21,645 nt of DNA from a virus, in IMG/VR virus record IMGVR_UViG_3300030107_002505, positions 1-21,645 of that record; one strand, written 5' to 3'. Position numbers and translations under genes: made by a program. Numbering within the stretch: position 1 is the first letter of the stretch; each line of letters starts with the position of its first letter. The notes beneath the pieces are model-generated. The model was not told the DNA's origin. It saw only the letters and a program-made list of their open reading frames with translations, and did not search any database. Of the stretch, positions 19,294-21,645 are shown piece after piece.

Positions 19294-19324
19294 CAGTGGA
19301 TATTCAATCCACTGCGGGTTTTTT
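19294..19324 (+). terminator. Plus-strand intrinsic terminator facing the late genes
   Basis: CAGTGGAT-ATTCA-ATCCACTG, eight perfect pairs, then CGGG and TTTTTT. The T run lies on the plus strand, opposite to every gene. It abuts the stop of the 73-aa gene. On the minus strand the hairpin is followed only by ATTATTA, so it may serve weakly both ways. Confidence 0.65.
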
Positions 19325-19547
19325 ACCCCCTCCTTGGGGTGAAGTGCCGCCCTGTGCCCTCGTTACTAGGCTTCTCAGATTTCTGCCAAATTTTAAGGGC
19401 TTCTACAATTATTTCCGTTAGTTCCTTACGTTCCATATCTGTAAATACGGTTCTTTTATTCACCTTCATAGGAGGATAGACCCGATTAGGATCTACCTTC
19501 CCTCCTGGCGCAGACATACCTTGAGTATCTATCTTATCCACGAGCAT
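19323..19547 (-). CDS. Small hypothetical protein (73-74 aa) after talC
   Basis: From ATG 19547: MLVDKIDTQGMSAPGGKVDP, then a positively charged stretch (PPMKVNKRTVFTD) and a helix RKELTEIIVEALKIWQK, ending with a basic tail. Overlaps the end of talC by 14 nt, so translation is coupled. A TTG at 19565 is in frame. Not recognised beyond a likely cyanopodovirus hypothetical. Confidence 0.7.
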   Translation of the reverse strand: MLVDKIDTQGMSAPGGKVDPNRVYPPMKVNKRTVFTDMERKELTEIIVEALKIWQKSEKPSNEGTGRHFTPRRG

Positions 19548-20172
19548 CTCGGTTGAATTGTTCAATACCAGCAGTCGTTAAGACGTGATCTGTCATTTTA
19601 TCGAAGACACCAACAGGAACAGTACATATATCAGCATCTTGTCCAAAAGAGTTCTCTACAGACTGAACATCCCTTAAAGAAGCCGCTAAAACCTTAGTTT
19701 TTATTGATTTTAAATTGTATAGATGACTAATTGCACCTATCAAACCAATACCATCAACAGAATTATCGTTTAACCTCCCAACAAAGGGAGAAACGTAGGT
19801 AGCACCTGCCATTGAGCATAATATTGCTTGACTTACACTGAAAATAAGGGTCATATTCACTCTTATCTGTATATCTGATAATCTTTTACAAGCTTTTAGC
19901 CCATCAACAGTACAAGGAAGCTTGATTGTTGTTTGATCTCCATAAGTACGATGATGTTCCACACCATATTTAAAGAAGTCAGCCTCATTATCAGCTACCA
20001 TTTCCATGCTGATATCAGGTATACCCATATCTACTAATTCTTTGTAGACATCTTGGGGATTCCTACCACTCTTTTTAATAAGGGTAGGGTTAGTGGTTAC
20101 ACCAGAAATAAAACCAGATGAGAGCCTCTGCTCTATCTGTTGCACATCTGCTGTATCTAAGAATAATTGCAT
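19534..20172 (-). CDS. talC: Transaldolase-like protein (TalC/MipB type)
   Basis: A 212-residue short transaldolase of the TalC/fructose-6-phosphate aldolase group, a (beta/alpha)8 barrel. Seen are MQLFLDTADVQQIEQ, GVTTNPTLIKKSG, ISMEMVAD, TTIKLPCTVDGLKAC with the Schiff-base Lys near residue 84, VNMTLIFSVSQAIL and the SPFVGRLND phosphate-binding loop. It moves a dihydroxyacetone unit in the pentose phosphate pathway; in cyanophages it is thought to push host carbon toward NADPH and ribose for nucleotides. The ATG starts one base after the stop of the 49-aa membrane gene. Confidence 0.96.
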   Translation of the reverse strand: MQLFLDTADVQQIEQRLSSGFISGVTTNPTLIKKSGRNPQDVYKELVDMGIPDISMEMVADNEADFFKYGVEHHRTYGDQTTIKLPCTVDGLKACKRLSDIQIRVNMTLIFSVSQAILCSMAGATYVSPFVGRLNDNSVDGIGLIGAISHLYNLKSIKTKVLAASLRDVQSVENSFGQDADICTVPVGVFDKMTDHVLTTAGIEQFNRDARG

Positions 20173-20173
20173 A

Positions 20174-20323
20174 TTAAGTCAGTGATAATTTTAAAGCTTC
20201 TGCTAGATATCTGTAGCTAAGTGCTACATACACTTGTCCTGCTACTACTGCTACCGTAGCCATAGACCAAAAGACGTAATACCAATGAGACTTAATCTGT
20301 TTAGGTTGAGTGGGTAGAGTCAT
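20174..20323 (-). CDS. 49-aa single-pass membrane protein between terminase and talC
   Basis: ATG 20323 to TAA 20174-20176: MTLPTQPKQIKSHWYYVFWS, then a hydrophobic helix (ATVAVVAGQVYVALSY) and a short tail (RYLAEALKLSLT). Basic N-terminus followed by one membrane helix suits an inner-membrane protein. Its place next to terminase, where T7 keeps lysis genes 17.5 to 18.7, makes a holin-like or spanin-related role possible but unproven. One nt separates it from talC. Confidence 0.7.
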   Translation of the reverse strand: MTLPTQPKQIKSHWYYVFWSMATVAVVAGQVYVALSYRYLAEALKLSLT

Positions 20324-20461
20324 ATATTATTAATATACGTATATTACGTATACCGTTTAGTTAGGGGGATAGTGAAGATATTTGATAATCACCCTCTTAC
20401 GAGAGTTGATAAAGGGAGAATTGGTTGTCTCCCTAAACCCAGAGGAGAGTCCACCCTTCTC
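20324..20461. other. Terminase-downstream intergenic region with palindrome and hairpins
   Basis: Non-coding. AATATACGTATATT (20332-20345) is a perfect 14-nt palindrome near the 49-aa gene start. On the minus strand AGGGAGA-CAACCAAT-TCTCCCT followed by TTATC (20414-20435 area) is terminator-like, and GGAGAG/CTCTCC (about 20444-20464) forms another hairpin. CCCTAAACCCAG (20431-20442) repeats the sequence at 20485-20496 across the terminase stop. I see no gene. Confidence 0.55.
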
Positions 20462-20487
20462 TCCCCTGTATACGGAGGGGTATACCC
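20462..20487. repeat. 26-nt exact repeat, copy B (touching the terminase stop)
   Basis: Identical to 13541-13566 in the RNAP gene. On the minus strand it begins in the last base of the terminase TAG stop and forms CCCCT-CCGTATAC-AGGGG, the first of three hairpins after terminase. Confidence 0.95.
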
Positions 20488-21645
20488 TAAACCCAGGTAG
20501 GGGTTGACTTTCCTCCTTGTAGACCTCTAGCTCTTTGTCTTTGTTCTTTATTCATCCCAAACACTAGATGGTTAGCTGAGTCTTCTGGGTTATCTATTGT
20601 GTCTTTAAGGATAGCTTCAAACTCGTCTACCCTTCTTTGTAATATCTCTCTTTCCGCGGATATAGATAAAGCGTCAGTGTAGTATTTAACACCTTGAGCT
20701 AAGCAGTCTAATCTGTCGTCATGTTTAACTGCGAACTTCTCTCTACACATTCTAGACATTTGGTAGAAGAGCATATAGAGAAGTCTTTTTTCTGAAGCTT
20801 CTTCTTTATTTGAATGGTAGTCCCAATCTATAACCGACTTATTAACCACCAATCTATGCTGATTAAGGACAGGTTCAAGAGAATCAATGATACGGTCTTC
20901 TTTTCGAACATTAGCTCTAGTCTCCTCTATATGAATAGATTGTTTAGTGTTAATTAGATGTTTTTTAAATAGTTCAGCTACTATTCCATCACCAAAGTTA
21001 GATTCAATGAGGAGTGTGGAAGCATTAAATTTCTTACAACCTTCAAGGATGTCTAACAGGGTAGTATCACTGTATCCATCCCTGTACGCACGCATTTCAT
21101 GCAAGTAGAGGAACCCATTTCGTTGCGATAGGTACGCCGCTGTCGTTTCATCGCTACCTCGGCCCGATGGGTCAACGCTGCAAATTGTTTCTGAGTAATC
21201 TTCCCATTCTCCAACAAGTTGCATTGGAGAGTAAAAGTAATCTCCTGGGAGACCGACTGTGGGGAGATCTTTGATAACGTTTGCTGGGTCTGAGCACCAA
21301 ACGACGGATTCGGGGGCTTTAGTGGGATTAACACTAGTAACCACAAGGTCAGCCATTTTAAGGGGGAACTTTTCAGCGTCAGATAGAGACGTGTCAAGCA
21401 TGAATTGCAACATGAAGTTGCTACGTCCCATGGACGCTTCTCTTTGAAGTAGGTCATCACTATCAAATCTGTCTGGGTCTGTTGTTTCCCACGGTTGAGC
21501 ACCGTTGTCTAAGTCTTCTTGTAGTTGAGGAGCTATTAATCCTTCATAGTTTGCAAGTTTACGGGGGAATCTTGCTGGCCAAACGAACGGACGGTAACTG
21601 CGCTCTGCCAACTTACGATAAACAGTAAAAGTAGTCTGAGGAGTC
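20487..21645 (-). CDS. Terminase large subunit, C-terminal part (cut by window edge)
   Basis: The frame stays open to the right edge (TVYRKLAERSYRPFVWPARF), so the gene is partial; a TTG at 21611 is not a true start. Visible is the nuclease half of a T7 gp19-like packaging motor: SVDPSGRGSDETTAAYLS (RNase H-like first Asp, about 500 nt in), LLIESNFGDGIVAEL (Glu/Asp) and KHDDRLDCLAQGVKYY (last metal acids). The ATPase half lies outside. The nuclease cuts the concatemer as the ATPase pumps DNA through the portal. It ends at TAG 20487-20489. Confidence 0.95.
   Translation of the reverse strand, partial: TPQTTFTVYRKLAERSYRPFVWPARFPRKLANYEGLIAPQLQEDLDNGAQPWETTDPDRFDSDDLLQREASMGRSNFMLQFMLDTSLSDAEKFPLKMADLVVTSVNPTKAPESVVWCSDPANVIKDLPTVGLPGDYFYSPMQLVGEWEDYSETICSVDPSGRGSDETTAAYLSQRNGFLYLHEMRAYRDGYSDTTLLDILEGCKKFNASTLLIESNFGDGIVAELFKKHLINTKQSIHIEETRANVRKEDRIIDSLEPVLNQHRLVVNKSVIDWDYHSNKEEASEKRLLYMLFYQMSRMCREKFAVKHDDRLDCLAQGVKYYTDALSISAEREILQRRVDEFEAILKDTIDNPEDSANHLVFGMNKEQRQRARGLQGGKSTPTWV

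Noticed and set aside
21611-21645. TTG at 21609-21611 as the start of terminase
   Set aside because: The frame is open with terminase-like sequence to the window edge; the gene is simply truncated.
1-21645. CRISPR array or insertion sequence
   Set aside because: No regularly spaced repeats of 20-40 nt, no transposase and no terminal inverted repeats were seen.

Overview
The window is part of a T7-like cyanophage genome (marine cyanopodovirus, P-SSP7/P60/Syn5 type). This follows from the gene set: T7-style single-subunit RNA polymerase, gp2.5-like SSB, gp3 endonuclease, primase-helicase, family A DNA polymerase, gp6-like exonuclease, portal, scaffold and terminase, combined with the photosynthesis and carbon genes psbA, hli and talC and a compact class I ribonucleotide reductase. 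Every gene I accept lies on the minus strand, so the genome reads from right to left. The DNA is AT-rich, as expected for phages of Prochlorococcus or marine Synechococcus. A tyrosine integrase next to half of a tRNA-Leu sequence suggests that integration is at least possible.

Layout in the direction of transcription. 21645-19323: end of terminase, a 49-aa membrane protein, talC, a 73-aa protein. 19322-18760: the largest non-coding stretch, holding a plus-strand terminator-like hairpin, a GC-rich patch, an inverted repeat, a strong sigma70-type promoter and a structured leader that ends in a tRNA-like fold. 18759-15780: small early genes, including a KTSC protein, a tRNA-Asp, an ArdA-like antirestriction protein, a ribbon-helix-helix protein, a 25-aa membrane peptide and a MarR-like regulator. 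15513-14376: integrase, attP and an RNAP leader. 14375-6021: RNAP, a coiled-coil protein, SSB, endonuclease, primase-helicase, DNA polymerase (split by a frameshift), exonuclease, a small unknown, DUF3310 and a MazG-like pyrophosphohydrolase. 6020-3931: RNR alpha and beta. 3962-1: a small protein, a gp7.3-position protein, portal, scaffold, a 49-aa protein, hli and psbA (cut by the left edge).

How it fits together: early genes would be read by host RNA polymerase from sigma70-like promoters and counter host defence, the phage RNAP then drives replication and nucleotide genes, and PsbA, Hli and transaldolase keep light reactions and the pentose phosphate pathway feeding nucleotide synthesis during infection. 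In mapped relatives terminase and talC sit near the right genome end and the early genes at the left end. Here they are continuous, so the contig is circularly permuted or spans a concatemer junction, with the physical ends probably between about 18.8 and 20.5 kb.

The least explained parts are regulatory: (i) an 11-nt motif repeated exactly five times, (ii) a 14-nt motif at four early, int and RNAP leaders, (iii) a hairpin (or the tRNA-like fold) plus a T-rich tract ahead of six early genes, (iv) a ~280-nt tandemly folded leader, and (v) a 26-nt exact repeat shared by the RNAP coding sequence and the terminase 3' end.
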